A stretch of DNA of 64,000 bases from Sphingobacterium nematocida (GTDB taxonomy: Bacteria; Bacteroidota; Bacteroidia; Sphingobacteriales; Sphingobacteriaceae). The stretch covers positions 1 through 64,000 of the forward strand of contig NZ_FUZF01000022.1 of assembly GCF_900168125.1 (NCBI RefSeq), in the 5' to 3' direction. Of this stretch, positions 16,256 through 24,431 are shown piece after piece; position 1 is the stretch's first letter; every line of letters starts with the position of its first letter. A model generated the notes under the pieces. The model was not told the origin of the DNA and searched no databases. It saw only the letters and a list, made by a program, of their open reading frames with translations. Position numbers and translations under genes: made by a program.

Positions 16256-17242
16256 TTATTTTTTACTATAAGTGACCTCTTTTACGGCATTTATTACTTT
16301 AGCCACATTCGGCAAAGTAGCTTCTACCAAAGTAGGTGCGTATGCCAATGGAACGTCTGCAGATGTTACACGCAATACAGGTGCATCTAAGTAATCAAAA
16401 GCATTTTTCTGAACATGGAAAGAGATTTCAGAAGAAATAGATGCTAATGGCCATGCTTCTTCTACAATCACTAATCTGTTTGTTTTCTTCACAGACTCAA
16501 CTACTGTTTTGTAGTCAATAGGGCGCACAGAGCGTAGGTCAATTAACTCTACACTAACGCCTTCTTTTTCTAATTCTGCTACAGCAGGGATAACTACTCT
16601 TGGTAGCATTTTTCCAAAAGAAACAATTGTTACATCAGTTCCTTCTTGTATAATATTTGCTTTTCCGATAGGAAGGTAATATTCTTCTTCAGGTACCATT
16701 CCTTTATCACCATACATTACTTCAGATTCCATGAAGATTACCGGATCTGGATCTATGATTGATGATTTTAATAATCCTTTTGCATCGTAAGGGTTAGAAG
16801 GAACAACTACTTTTAGTCCTGGTGTATTGGCATACCAGTTTTCAAAGTTTTGAGAGTGTTGTGCCGCCAATTGTCCTGCATTACCTGTAGGGCCACGAAA
16901 TACAATTGGACAAGCAAGCTGACCACCGGACATTTGGCGGATTTTTGCTGCCGAGTTGATGATTTGATCTATTGCAACTAATGAGAAGTTGAATGTCATG
17001 AATTCCACAATTGGTTTTAAGCCATGTGTTGCGGCTCCGACAGCGATACCTGCAAAACCTAATTCAGCAATAGGAGTATCAATAATACGTTTTGAGCCAA
17101 ATTCGTCTAGCATACCTTGACTTACTTTGTAAGCACCGTTATACTCTGCTACTTCTTCGCCCATTAAAAATATAGTTTCATCTTTACGCATTTCTTCGTT
17201 CATTGCTTCACGAAGCGCTTCTCTGAATTGAATTTCTCTCAT
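16256..17242 (-). CDS. pdhB: Pyruvate dehydrogenase E1 component, beta subunit
   Basis: A 328-residue transketolase-like beta subunit of the alpha2beta2-type E1. With the alpha subunit and thiamine diphosphate it decarboxylates pyruvate for acetyl-CoA synthesis. Motifs: REALREAMNEEM at the start, FLMGEEVAEYNGAYKVSQG near 26, DTPIAELGFAGIAVGAA near 56, RGPTGNAGQLAAQHSQNFE near 115, and a C-terminal VDLRSVRPID-like segment (ELIDLRSVRPIDYKTVVES). Length and motifs match family members. The alpha subunit is not adjacent. The 374-base gap upstream contains family-A repeat copy 2. Confidence 0.93.
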   Translation of the reverse strand: MREIQFREALREAMNEEMRKDETIFLMGEEVAEYNGAYKVSQGMLDEFGSKRIIDTPIAELGFAGIAVGAATHGLKPIVEFMTFNFSLVAIDQIINSAAKIRQMSGGQLACPIVFRGPTGNAGQLAAQHSQNFENWYANTPGLKVVVPSNPYDAKGLLKSSIIDPDPVIFMESEVMYGDKGMVPEEEYYLPIGKANIIQEGTDVTIVSFGKMLPRVVIPAVAELEKEGVSVELIDLRSVRPIDYKTVVESVKKTNRLVIVEEAWPLASISSEISFHVQKNAFDYLDAPVLRVTSADVPLAYAPTLVEATLPNVAKVINAVKEVTYSKK

Positions 17243-17298
17243 TAGTTTTGAAATCGTTTTAATTAACCTTTGATATGCAAAAATACTATTTAATAATG

Positions 17299-17498
17299 AT
17301 ATTTCATATGTATAATTATCTGCGATGATCCGCCAGCTGGCGGATCGGTTTGTCTTTTAGTGACCATTATATCTTGTGCCGATGAGTCGGCATGGAATAT
17401 CCAAACTATATTATGTACGGTTTTAGTTGTCTGATAGTGTGCCTGCTGCTTCGCGGTCATACGTGTTTGTGTAGCCATTGCTACGTGGATATTTCATA
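17299..17498 (-). repeat. Dispersed palindromic repeat, family A, copy 2
   Basis: 200 bases bounded on the plus strand by a perfect 10-base direct repeat ATATTTCATA (17299-17308 and 17489-17498). It carries the perfect palindrome GATCCGCCAGCTGGCGGATC (17327-17346) and the GCCGACTCATCGGC-type hairpin near 17378-17391. Opposite in orientation to copy 1 and the longer of the two. A 62-codon frame across it (17290-17478, minus) has no protein-like features. It fills most of the space between pdhB and mqnB; about 115 bases on the mqnB side hold nothing I recognise. Confidence 0.8.
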
Positions 17499-17616
17499 GG
17501 TGTACAACTCTTGTATAGTCCTTAGATTCTCCAACTTGTCGGATCAAGCTCTCTGTTGTGCTGCATTCCAATCGGTATGACTTTGAGGAACGCTTTTTGG
17601 GTGTCATTCTTTCAGT

Positions 17617-18231
17617 TTATTGGTTGCTTTCTGTTAAAAAATCCTGTAGCCATTTGTTTAGGTGTTTGATCGCTAGTGGTATTTCCCAGCTATCTCTGTT
17701 TCGCTTTTCGACGTAATTAGAGATGGAACGTATCTGAATACAAGGTATATTTTCTTCTGTAGCAACCAAAAGTACTGCCGCCCCCTCCATACTTTCAATC
17801 GTTACATCGGGAAATCTTTTTTTAATGCTATGAATGGATGGTTCATGTCCATGTACCATATTTACGGTGATCGCTGTTTCTTGTGGAAGTGAAATACAGA
17901 CCCCGGGTGGGATAGAAGAATAGAATGTACTGTTGCCAAAGCCAAGTTCTTCAAAAGAAAGGAACTGTTCAGTATCCTCTGCCCCGATTTCTGAAAAATG
18001 ATCTTTTACAATGTTGACTACGCTCCCTAAGGCGATATCCTTAGAAAAGGAACCGGCTATTCCTATATTTAGGATATAATCAGGGCGAGATTGTGTAACC
18101 TTCTTACCTAATTGATATGCGGTCGCAGTCATTCCGACCCCTGTAATTAAATAAGGAATCTGTAACCTTGTTAACAAATCTAAACTTGGGGCAATTTCCC
18201 CTTCGGTAGCAACGACGACTAGAGGTTTCAT
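17617..18231 (-). CDS. mqnB: Futalosine hydrolase
   Basis: A 204-residue nucleosidase of the MTA/SAH phosphorylase fold that cleaves futalosine to dehypoxanthine futalosine and hypoxanthine, in the alternative menaquinone pathway. Visible motifs: VVVATEGEIAP near the start, the GVGMTATAYQLG nucleoside-binding loop near 36, NIGIAGSF near 57, the VNIVKDHFSEIGAED segment near 72, and IESMEGAAVLLVA near 143, where Glu/Met contact ribose. A futalosine-type menaquinone route is common in Sphingobacteriia. No other mqn gene is nearby. Confidence 0.9.
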   Translation of the reverse strand: MKPLVVVATEGEIAPSLDLLTRLQIPYLITGVGMTATAYQLGKKVTQSRPDYILNIGIAGSFSKDIALGSVVNIVKDHFSEIGAEDTEQFLSFEELGFGNSTFYSSIPPGVCISLPQETAITVNMVHGHEPSIHSIKKRFPDVTIESMEGAAVLLVATEENIPCIQIRSISNYVEKRNRDSWEIPLAIKHLNKWLQDFLTESNQ

Positions 18232-18378
18232 TTTTTTGTGATTTAACCTTGATGCGGGTGTATTTTGCTTTTAGCTGCTAAAATAGAGTTTTTTACGGTA
18301 TGTTTTTATCAAAAAGGGATCTAACAAAAAAGAACAGAAAGTGTAAATGACTTAATACAGTACAAATGGGATATATGA

Positions 18379-18409
18379 TTGTTTATAAAAGCATTTTTAT
18401 CTAAGTTTG
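18379..18409 (+). promoter_or_regulatory. Bacteroidota-type promoter immediately before the PTPS gene
   Basis: TTG (18379-18381), spacer of exactly 20, TAAGTTTG (18402-18409). The box ends five bases before the ATG at 18415, so transcription should start at or next to the start codon. This excludes the longer frame from 18379. Confidence 0.7.
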
Positions 18410-18414
18410 CGTAT

Positions 18415-18828
18415 ATGATATACATTACAAGGCGAGAGCGATTCTGTGCAGCCCATAAGCTACATCGCGAAGATTGGTCGGACGAGAAAAATGAAGCCAC
18501 TTTTGGTTATTGTTCTAATCCCAATTGGCATGGGCACAATTACGAATTGTATGTAACTGTAAAAGGAGAGGTAAACCCAGAAACTGGATTTTTGATCGAT
18601 TTAAAGCTGATGAAGCGTATTATAAATACCTACATCATTACTCCGATGGATCATAAGAATATAAATTTGGATGTTGACTTTATGCATGGCAAAATGGCTT
18701 CTACAGAAGTGATTGCTATGGAGATATTTAAAGTGTTGAAACCTCATTTTGAGCAAGAACATGTTCAACTACATAGTGTAAAACTATTCGAAACAGAAAA
18801 TAATTCCGTCGAATATTTCGGCGATTAA
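18415..18828 (+). CDS. 6-pyruvoyl-tetrahydropterin synthase / QueD family enzyme
   Basis: A 137-residue T-fold enzyme using dihydroneopterin triphosphate. Start at ATG 18415 because a promoter overlaps the longer reading. Zinc ligands are the His of FCAAHKL and the two of WHGHNYELY. The catalytic Cys sits in GYCSNPNWHGHNY, with five residues between Cys and HGH. That spacing is typical of eukaryotic-type PTPS (PTPS-II), whereas classical QueD has CxxxHGH. DHKNINLD and the Glu in LFETENNS complete the site. It lies 22 bases before folE, whose product is its substrate. Queuosine or a tetrahydrobiopterin-like pterin are both possible end products; I leave the symbol open. Confidence 0.88.
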   Translation: MIYITRRERFCAAHKLHREDWSDEKNEATFGYCSNPNWHGHNYELYVTVKGEVNPETGFLIDLKLMKRIINTYIITPMDHKNINLDVDFMHGKMASTEVIAMEIFKVLKPHFEQEHVQLHSVKLFETENNSVEYFGD

Positions 18829-18850
18829 TCACATAAAATAATTAGCTAAA

Positions 18851-19480
18851 ATGAGTAATCCTACGGATTTCAATGAGGAATTGGATCGCTATAAAAAAGT
18901 AGAACGGTATAATGTAGAGCAGGTAGACCGTATAGCCTCACATTACAACGACATTCTTTCCGCCATAGGTGAAGACCCCAATCGGGAAGGTTTGATCAAA
19001 ACTCCAGAACGGGTAGCTAAAGCTTTGCAATACTTAACACATGGGTATGATGTTGATGCTGCAGAGGTATTGCGTAGTGCGATGTTTGAAGAAGATTACA
19101 GCCAGATGGTGGTTGTTAAGGATATAGAAGTGTATTCGATGTGCGAACACCATATGTTGCCCTTTTTCGGAAAAGCCCACATCGCTTACATCCCTAATGG
19201 ACATATAGTGGGGTTGAGCAAAATTCCACGTATTGTAGATGCTTTCGCTAGACGTCTACAAGTGCAGGAGCGTTTGACGAATGAGATCAGAGATTGTATC
19301 CAAGAAACATTGAACCCTGCAGGGGTAGCTGTAGTAATGGAGTGTAAGCACATGTGTATGGCAATGCGGGGTGTTCAAAAGCAAAGCTCAGTAACGACAA
19401 CCTCGGCGTTTACAGGTGAATTTCAGAATGATGTTACAAGATCCGAGTTCTTGAGACTAATTACAGCTTCGTTGGATTAG
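18851..19480 (+). CDS. folE: GTP cyclohydrolase I
   Basis: A 209-residue enzyme that converts GTP to 7,8-dihydroneopterin triphosphate, the first step to folate, biopterin and queuosine. Zinc ligands: Cys98 and His101 in [10 protein letters not shown] and the Cys in [11 protein letters not shown]. Also intact are [19 protein letters not shown] near 40-58, [20 protein letters not shown] near 113, and the C-terminal [14 protein letters not shown]. It follows the PTPS gene by 22 bases and clearly shares its promoter. A strong terminator closes the operon. Confidence 0.97.
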   Translation: MSNPTDFNEELDRYKKVERYNVEQVDRIASHYNDILSAIGEDPNREGLIKTPERVAKALQYLTHGYDVDAAEVLRSAMFEEDYSQMVVVKDIEVYSMCEHHMLPFFGKAHIAYIPNGHIVGLSKIPRIVDAFARRLQVQERLTNEIRDCIQETLNPAGVAVVMECKHMCMAMRGVQKQSSVTTTSAFTGEFQNDVTRSEFLRLITASLD

Positions 19481-19503
19481 CCGATAATATATTTTTAGAA
19501 TTC

Positions 19504-19543
19504 AAAAAAAGCCCTGTTTTTCGAGATAAAACAGGGCTTTTTT
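19504..19543 (+). terminator. Rho-independent terminator after folE
   Basis: AAAAGCCCTGTTTT pairs perfectly with AAAACAGGGCTTTT around a 7-base loop (TCGAGAT), followed by T. It could act in both directions. Confidence 0.9.
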
Positions 19544-19634
19544 AGTTATTTATTAAACCCTTTTACGGTCTTGATGTCTATGTTCTGTAGCAAAAAAAGT
19601 TTTTTTTTTGAATTAGTTCCGTAGATTTGCAGTT

Positions 19635-20270
19635 ATGTTTCAAAATGAAGAACGGGTAAGTGGTTATTTAGAAGGTACTTGTGGCGAAGAGAATTCGTTG
19701 CTTCGTACGATAAACAGAGAGACGTATCTAAAAGAAACAATGCCGCATATGTTGTCTGGTCATTACCAAGGAAGGGTGTTGTCCATGATTAGTAAGATGC
19801 TGTCTCCAAAGAAAATTTTAGAGATAGGTACTTTTACAGGTTATGCAACGTTATGTTTAGCGGAAGGATTAAAAGAGGACGGTATCTTACATACAATAGA
19901 TATTAATGAAGAGCAGGAGGAGCGCGTTTCTGGATATTTTCAGCGATCTGCATACGCCGCTCAGATAAAATATCACATTGGGGATGCTTTCGAAGTGATA
20001 CCTGCGATTGCAGGAGAATTTGATTTAGTTTTTATCGATGCAGATAAAAAGAGGAATTTGGTTTATTACGAGATGTTAATAGATCGTATTCCTTCAGGGG
20101 GAGTGATTTTGATAGACAATGTTTTGTGGAAGGGAAAGGTTTTTGAAGAAAATCCAGATAATCAGACAAAGCAGGTTTTGGAATTAAATGCTACCCTGGC
20201 AAAAGACAACCGTGTAGAAAAGTTGATTTTGCCGATTAGAGACGGGCTTTTTGTATTGCGCAAAAAGTAA
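19635..20270 (+). CDS. Class I SAM-dependent O-methyltransferase (YrrM/caffeoyl-CoA OMT family)
   Basis: A 211-residue protein with the SAM site ILEIGTFTGYATLCLAEGL at about residue 57, the acidic HTIDINEEQ motif near 91, and FDLVFIDADKKRNLVYYE near 130, carrying the metal-binding Asp of cation-dependent O-methyltransferases. DNVLWKGKVF near 157 is also family-typical. The substrate is unknown; close bacterial relatives act on small catechols or tRNA hydroxyuridine (TrmR), which is an alternative reading here. A box TAGATTTG (19622-19629) ends five bases before the ATG, suggesting a leaderless transcript. Confidence 0.9.
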   Translation: MFQNEERVSGYLEGTCGEENSLLRTINRETYLKETMPHMLSGHYQGRVLSMISKMLSPKKILEIGTFTGYATLCLAEGLKEDGILHTIDINEEQEERVSGYFQRSAYAAQIKYHIGDAFEVIPAIAGEFDLVFIDADKKRNLVYYEMLIDRIPSGGVILIDNVLWKGKVFEENPDNQTKQVLELNATLAKDNRVEKLILPIRDGLFVLRKK

Positions 20271-20292
20271 TTGTTGAACTAAAAAGTAGAAA

Positions 20293-20793
20293 ATGCAAAA
20301 ATGTTTATGCAGCAAAATGTTGCTAATAATCGTATTGTGTTTTGCTTCTGTAACGACACTGTTAGGACAAAAGAAATTTAGCCCTTCAAGTTACATCGAG
20401 CAGCACAAGAGCGTTGCACAGCAACTCATGCGCGAAACAGGTGTGCCAGCATCTGTGATTTTAGCAATTGCTATTCATGAAAGTGCCTATGGCAATAGCC
20501 GAATTGCCACAAACTTGAACAATCATTTTGGAATTAAGGGAAAAAACAATAGTAAGACCATCAGGTCTGCTTATAAAGGCTATGAGTCTGTTTGGGCATC
20601 TTATAATGATTTTGTAGATTTATTGCAGCGGAGAAAATCAACACAGGGATTATTCGATAAATATTCTCCACTAGATTACACCGCATGGGTCAGAGGAATT
20701 GCACGGTCAGGATATTCTGCAACCCGCGATTGGAGTCGCAAGGTTTTAGGGACTATCGATCGTTATGATCTGGACGATTTAGATGTAAAATAA
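20293..20793 (+). CDS. Secreted glucosaminidase-domain peptidoglycan hydrolase
   Basis: A 166-residue protein with a signal peptide (about residues 1-25, ending LLGQ/K). The rest is a single Glucosaminidase (GH73-like) domain: SSYIEQHKSVAQQLM-like start, ILAIAIHESAYGNS with the probable catalytic Glu, LNNHFGIKGK, and YDDLL-type repeats of the C-terminal half (WVRGIARSGYSATRDW). It would cleave the glycan strand of peptidoglycan in the periplasm. A paralogue follows 25 bases downstream, so a tandem duplication is likely. Confidence 0.88.
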   Translation: MQKCLCSKMLLIIVLCFASVTTLLGQKKFSPSSYIEQHKSVAQQLMRETGVPASVILAIAIHESAYGNSRIATNLNNHFGIKGKNNSKTIRSAYKGYESVWASYNDFVDLLQRRKSTQGLFDKYSPLDYTAWVRGIARSGYSATRDWSRKVLGTIDRYDLDDLDVK

Positions 20794-20818
20794 TACATTT
20801 TATACTTTTTGTTTTTTG

Positions 20819-21646
20819 ATGAGATCTCTTTTTTTACTTTTCGTCCTTTTAGGACTGTTGAGCTCTTGTGCTTCAAAAAGAGGTACAGTGTTGTCTCATC
20901 CCAATTCATCGGGTTCTTATGGTTCCAAAAAGCCCCCCTCCAAAGGAGGGACTTCAACCACAGGCCTTTCGTATATTGAACAATATAAGGGAGTTGCTAT
21001 CAGAGAGATGAATCAATACGGTATTCCGGCGAGCATTAAATTGGCCCAAGCACTTTTAGAATCGGGAAATGGGAACTCTTATTTGGCTAGGGAGGCCAAT
21101 AATCACTTTGGTATTAAGTGTGGAGGAGTCTGGAAGGGGAAAAGTGTAAGTAGAGCAGATGATAATCCGAATGACTGTTTCCGTGTTTACGACAATCCCG
21201 AGCAGTCGTTTAAAGATCACTCCCAGTTTTTACTACGTAAGCGCTACGAAAATCTGTTTACTCTTGACAAAAACGATTATAGAGGTTGGGCCAAAGGATT
21301 AAAAGAGGCAGGTTATGCCACTAATCCACGCTATCCGGAATTACTTATTGACCTGATAGAAAGATATTCTCTTTATCAATATGATCGGGCAGAGACCTAT
21401 GTCGAAAAGGAGAGAAGAGAGGAGCAGGTAGTGCATGTTATTGAGACAAAAGTAGAAACAGAACCTATTACAAAACCTGAACAGATAAAATCACCGGTTG
21501 CGATGATTATTCACGAGGTAAAGCCGCAACAGACTTTATACAGTATCGGGCGTCAGTACAATGTTACCGTTGATCAAATCAAGCAATTGAACAACCTTTT
21601 GGGGGATGAGATTTCAATTGGACAACTTCTAGTAATTACCAAGTAA
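20819..21646 (+). CDS. Lipoprotein glucosaminidase with C-terminal LysM domain
   Basis: A 275-residue protein starting at ATG 20819 (a TTG three bases earlier is less likely). The N-terminus is a lipoprotein signal with lipobox LSSC. A low-complexity linker at about residues 35-50 is encoded by a terminator-like palindrome (20931-20953). The Glucosaminidase domain spans ~50-200: LAQALLESGNGNSYLA, NNHFGIKCGGVWKGK, FRVYDNPEQSFKDHSQFL and GWAKGLKEAGYATNPRYP. A LysM domain near 230-275 (QTLYSIGRQYNVTVDQIKQL ending in GQLLVI) binds peptidoglycan. It is the paralogue of the upstream gene with a membrane anchor and a targeting domain added, and probably acts in cell-wall turnover at the outer membrane. 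Confidence 0.92.
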   Translation: MRSLFLLFVLLGLLSSCASKRGTVLSHPNSSGSYGSKKPPSKGGTSTTGLSYIEQYKGVAIREMNQYGIPASIKLAQALLESGNGNSYLAREANNHFGIKCGGVWKGKSVSRADDNPNDCFRVYDNPEQSFKDHSQFLLRKRYENLFTLDKNDYRGWAKGLKEAGYATNPRYPELLIDLIERYSLYQYDRAETYVEKERREEQVVHVIETKVETEPITKPEQIKSPVAMIIHEVKPQQTLYSIGRQYNVTVDQIKQLNNLLGDEISIGQLLVITK

Positions 21647-21703
21647 TATTAAAACTTGTTAAAAGTATGGTGTTTTGTTTTGCAAAAATGTAGCTTTACG
21701 CTT

Positions 21704-22462
21704 GTGAATACCAATCTAAACATAATATCATTATTGTTTTTGCTTTTTTTTTGCCTGTCAGCTTATTCGCAACAAAAAGTAGAAGGTTTGATTTTTGATA
21801 AAGATACAAAGCAGCGGATCGGTCGTGTATTGATCATAAATAAGACCAGCGGAGCAAATGTCTTTAATAATTCACGAGGAGAGTTTGCACTTGAGATGTC
21901 TCTTGGTGACCAGATCATAGCGCAAAGGGAGCAATATTTTGGTGATACATTGACGTATGAGGGGCAAAAAGTATTGATTTTTAATTTAAAGAAGACCTCC
22001 ATTTATATCGATCCAGTCACTGTTGTAGGTAAAAAATCTCCAGAGCAAATTCTTGCAGAGCGCCGAAGAGACTATGACAAGGCTTACAAGTTGGCGGATC
22101 CAGGAAGTTATTTAAGTGTTGGGCCAACAGGGGCCGGCCTAAGCATAAATGCGATTTATAGTCTCTTCAGTAAAGAAGCAAAGAATGCGAGACGGTTGAC
22201 GAAGTATTTCGAAAGAGAATATGAAGAGAATATTGTTGACATGCGTTTTTCTAAAGAGTTAGTTAAATCGGTAATAGGATTAGAAGGCGAACCATTAGAC
22301 AATTTTATGGTAAGGTACAGACCTTCGTATGATTTTGTATCTTTGGCAACACATTATCAAATGGTAAATTATATAAAGTCCAAGTATCAGTACTTTAAAT
22401 TTGTGCCTTATATTAAACCTTTACCGGATTTGAATAAAATTGATATTAGTAATAATGATTAG
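21704..22462 (+). CDS. Secreted protein with N-terminal carboxypeptidase-regulatory-like domain
   Basis: The frame is open from 21656, but I choose GTG 21704. It gives an ideal signal peptide (about 20 hydrophobic residues ending SAYSQ), and the box TAGCTTTA (21691-21698) ends five bases before it. The mature protein begins with a CarboxypepD_reg-like beta-sandwich (QQKVEGLIFDKDTKQRIGRV, then NNSRGEFALEM), common at the start of Bacteroidota outer-membrane proteins. Residues ~100-250 are helical and charged (ILAERRRDYDKAYKLAD) and do not form a barrel. Function unknown. It is followed by a DUF3078 barrel gene 9 bases on, so the two may be partners. Confidence 0.75.
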   Translation: MNTNLNIISLLFLLFFCLSAYSQQKVEGLIFDKDTKQRIGRVLIINKTSGANVFNNSRGEFALEMSLGDQIIAQREQYFGDTLTYEGQKVLIFNLKKTSIYIDPVTVVGKKSPEQILAERRRDYDKAYKLADPGSYLSVGPTGAGLSINAIYSLFSKEAKNARRLTKYFEREYEENIVDMRFSKELVKSVIGLEGEPLDNFMVRYRPSYDFVSLATHYQMVNYIKSKYQYFKFVPYIKPLPDLNKIDISNND

Positions 22463-22471
22463 TTATAGTCT

Positions 22472-23458
22472 ATGATGAAATGTTTACCCTTGTTTTTAAG
22501 TATGTTGCTTCTCTTTGTGAGTGGCGATATTTTTTCTCAAGCAAATCTAAAGGATCTGAGAGAGAAACCTAATACCGAAAAATTGACTGCAGATACAGCA
22601 AAAGGCCTTCAGATCAAACAAATTAATGTTCCGATACCTAAGCTCGGATTAGAAGTCGATTATTGGAAGCATTGGACCAAATTTGGTATTAATGCAAATC
22701 AGGCATCCTTTAGTGAAAACTGGAATGCAGGAGGGGTAAATTCGGTGGCTATCGGGGGTACGTTTTGGCATAAATCGGATTATAATAAAGACCGATTCAA
22801 TTTCGTTACGGAATTTGATTTTAAGTATGGAAAGATTTGGAATAAAGATCAATTAGCTAAGAAAAATTTGGATAGGCTTTTTTGGGATAATAAACTGGCC
22901 TATAAGTTTACAGATACCTGGGCTCTCTATTTTTCATTTACCTTCGAATCACAATTTGATGTAGGATATAAGTATGATGCCAAGGGTGAAAATATAACCG
23001 ATACGGTCTCTGCATTTTTAGCTCCAGGATATTTTACAGAGTCATTCGGTTTCGAATATAAACCTGATAAGACATTTTCGCTACGTCTAGGTACAGGTAC
23101 TGCTCGACAGACTATTATTGCAGATGATAGAATTGCTCCACCGATAGAAGCTACTAGACCTGTCTACGGTGTCGAACCGGGTAAAAAATTTAAGAATGAC
23201 CTCGCTTTTCAGATCACAGCTAATTTGGATCGCAATCTTTCTCAAAACCTTAATCTAAAAGCGCGTTATAATCTCTTTGCAGATTATAAAGACATCTCCG
23301 ATCCTGATCACCGTCTAGATGCAACCCTAAGTGCCAAGGTGACAAGTTTGGTCAACGTAGCGCTTTCGGGAATTATTGTGTACAATTCCGATGAATCTTC
23401 AAAGGTTCAGTATAATCAGGCTTTGACTTTGGGTGTGATATATGCATTGCCGAGGTAG
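22472..23458 (+). CDS. DUF3078 family outer-membrane protein
   Basis: A 328-residue protein with a signal peptide (first ~24 residues, ending IFSQA). The remainder alternates aromatic and polar residues in strands typical of an outer-membrane beta barrel. It contains the family hallmarks KFGINANQASFSENWNAGG and TEFDFKYGKIWNKD, and a final aromatic-rich strand (LTLGVIYALPR). DUF3078 proteins are confined largely to Bacteroidota; no biochemical role is established. It is in line with the carboxypeptidase-regulatory-like gene upstream and the amidase lipoprotein gene 8 bases downstream. Confidence 0.85.
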   Translation: MMKCLPLFLSMLLLFVSGDIFSQANLKDLREKPNTEKLTADTAKGLQIKQINVPIPKLGLEVDYWKHWTKFGINANQASFSENWNAGGVNSVAIGGTFWHKSDYNKDRFNFVTEFDFKYGKIWNKDQLAKKNLDRLFWDNKLAYKFTDTWALYFSFTFESQFDVGYKYDAKGENITDTVSAFLAPGYFTESFGFEYKPDKTFSLRLGTGTARQTIIADDRIAPPIEATRPVYGVEPGKKFKNDLAFQITANLDRNLSQNLNLKARYNLFADYKDISDPDHRLDATLSAKVTSLVNVALSGIIVYNSDESSKVQYNQALTLGVIYALPR

Positions 23459-23466
23459 GGATTGAT

Positions 23467-24375
23467 ATGCGATTAAGGGATGTTATTAGTGGGATATGCG
23501 TGCTAGGGTTTATAGTAGGCTGCGGTACATCAAAGAAACCTTTGATTTCACCTCGGGTTGTCGCTAATATAGATGCGATAAAGACCGATACAGTAGCCAA
23601 CATAGTCGAAGCACCAAAGTTAGTTGTAGATAATTCAATAGATAGTTCCTTCGTACAGGTTCCCCGAGAATTAACACCAGAAGAAAAAATAGCCGAACAA
23701 AAGCGTACTGGGCTTTATAAAGGCGCGGATTGGGCTGGAGCAATACATTATGATCTTCGCAAACCAAATTTTGTGGTGATACATCATACGGCCCAGAATA
23801 GTGTTGCCCAGACTGTCCGTACATTTCAGGTTCCGCATTCAAAAGTTAGCGCGCATTATGTCATCAGTAAGACTGGTCAAATTATCCAGATGCTTAATGA
23901 TTACGATCGTGCTTGGCATGCCGGTAAATCTAAATGGGGAAGCATAGATGATCTAAATTCAATGTCTATCGGAATTGAATTAGATAACAACGGAAAGGAA
24001 CCGTTTCCAGATACACAAATTAATGCCTTGCTTGTCCTCTTGGATACGCTTAAGACAAAATACCTTATACCACAGCTGAATTTTATAGGCCATGCTGATA
24101 TAGCACCCATGAGAAAGGACGATCCGAGTATTTTATTTCCTTGGAAGGTACTGGCTCAAAATGGATTCGGTATTTGGTATAACGAGGATTATTTGATAAG
24201 CCCACCACCGAATTTTAACGCTATGGACGCATTGAAGATAATGGGGTATGATATGCGTGCTCCTGAAGGAGCAATTCGTGCATTTAAGCGAAAATATATC
24301 ATCAAAGAAGTGAACGGAGTGTTGACCGCCCACGATCAAGCTGTGCTTTATGATTTGTATCGCAAGTATTATTAG
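23467..24375 (+). CDS. N-acetylmuramoyl-L-alanine amidase lipoprotein (Amidase_2/PGRP fold)
   Basis: A 302-residue protein with a lipoprotein signal (lipobox IVGC at about residue 19). The Amidase_2 domain runs from about residue 95 to 225: NFVVIHHTAQNSVAQTV with the first zinc His, VSAHYVISKTGQIIQML, RAWHAGKSKWGSIDDLN with the second zinc His, NSMSIGIELDNNG, and FIGHADIAPMRKDDPSILFP with the third. A C-terminal ~70 residues resemble a peptidoglycan-binding helical module (FRRKY-like repeats). It removes stem peptides from MurNAc and fits the preceding glucosaminidases in cell-wall turnover. Converges on the symporter gene. Confidence 0.93.
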   Translation: MRLRDVISGICVLGFIVGCGTSKKPLISPRVVANIDAIKTDTVANIVEAPKLVVDNSIDSSFVQVPRELTPEEKIAEQKRTGLYKGADWAGAIHYDLRKPNFVVIHHTAQNSVAQTVRTFQVPHSKVSAHYVISKTGQIIQMLNDYDRAWHAGKSKWGSIDDLNSMSIGIELDNNGKEPFPDTQINALLVLLDTLKTKYLIPQLNFIGHADIAPMRKDDPSILFPWKVLAQNGFGIWYNEDYLISPPPNFNAMDALKIMGYDMRAPEGAIRAFKRKYIIKEVNGVLTAHDQAVLYDLYRKYY

Positions 24376-24431
24376 TGTTTAGCTATTAGTATTGAGATGG
24401 CGGGAATTAGACAATCATTAATAATTAATCA

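Noticed and set aside
17290-17478. 62-codon minus-strand frame in family-A repeat
   Set aside because: Crosses the palindromes of a repeated non-coding element; the related copy at 12876 does not keep the frame.
18379-18414. Upstream TTG start for the PTPS gene
   Set aside because: Coincides with the -33 element of a good promoter; conserved sequence starts after ATG 18415.
18232-18414. PreQ1 riboswitch ahead of the PTPS gene
   Set aside because: The promoter lies directly before the ATG, leaving no room for a leader, and no aptamer-like pseudoknot is seen.
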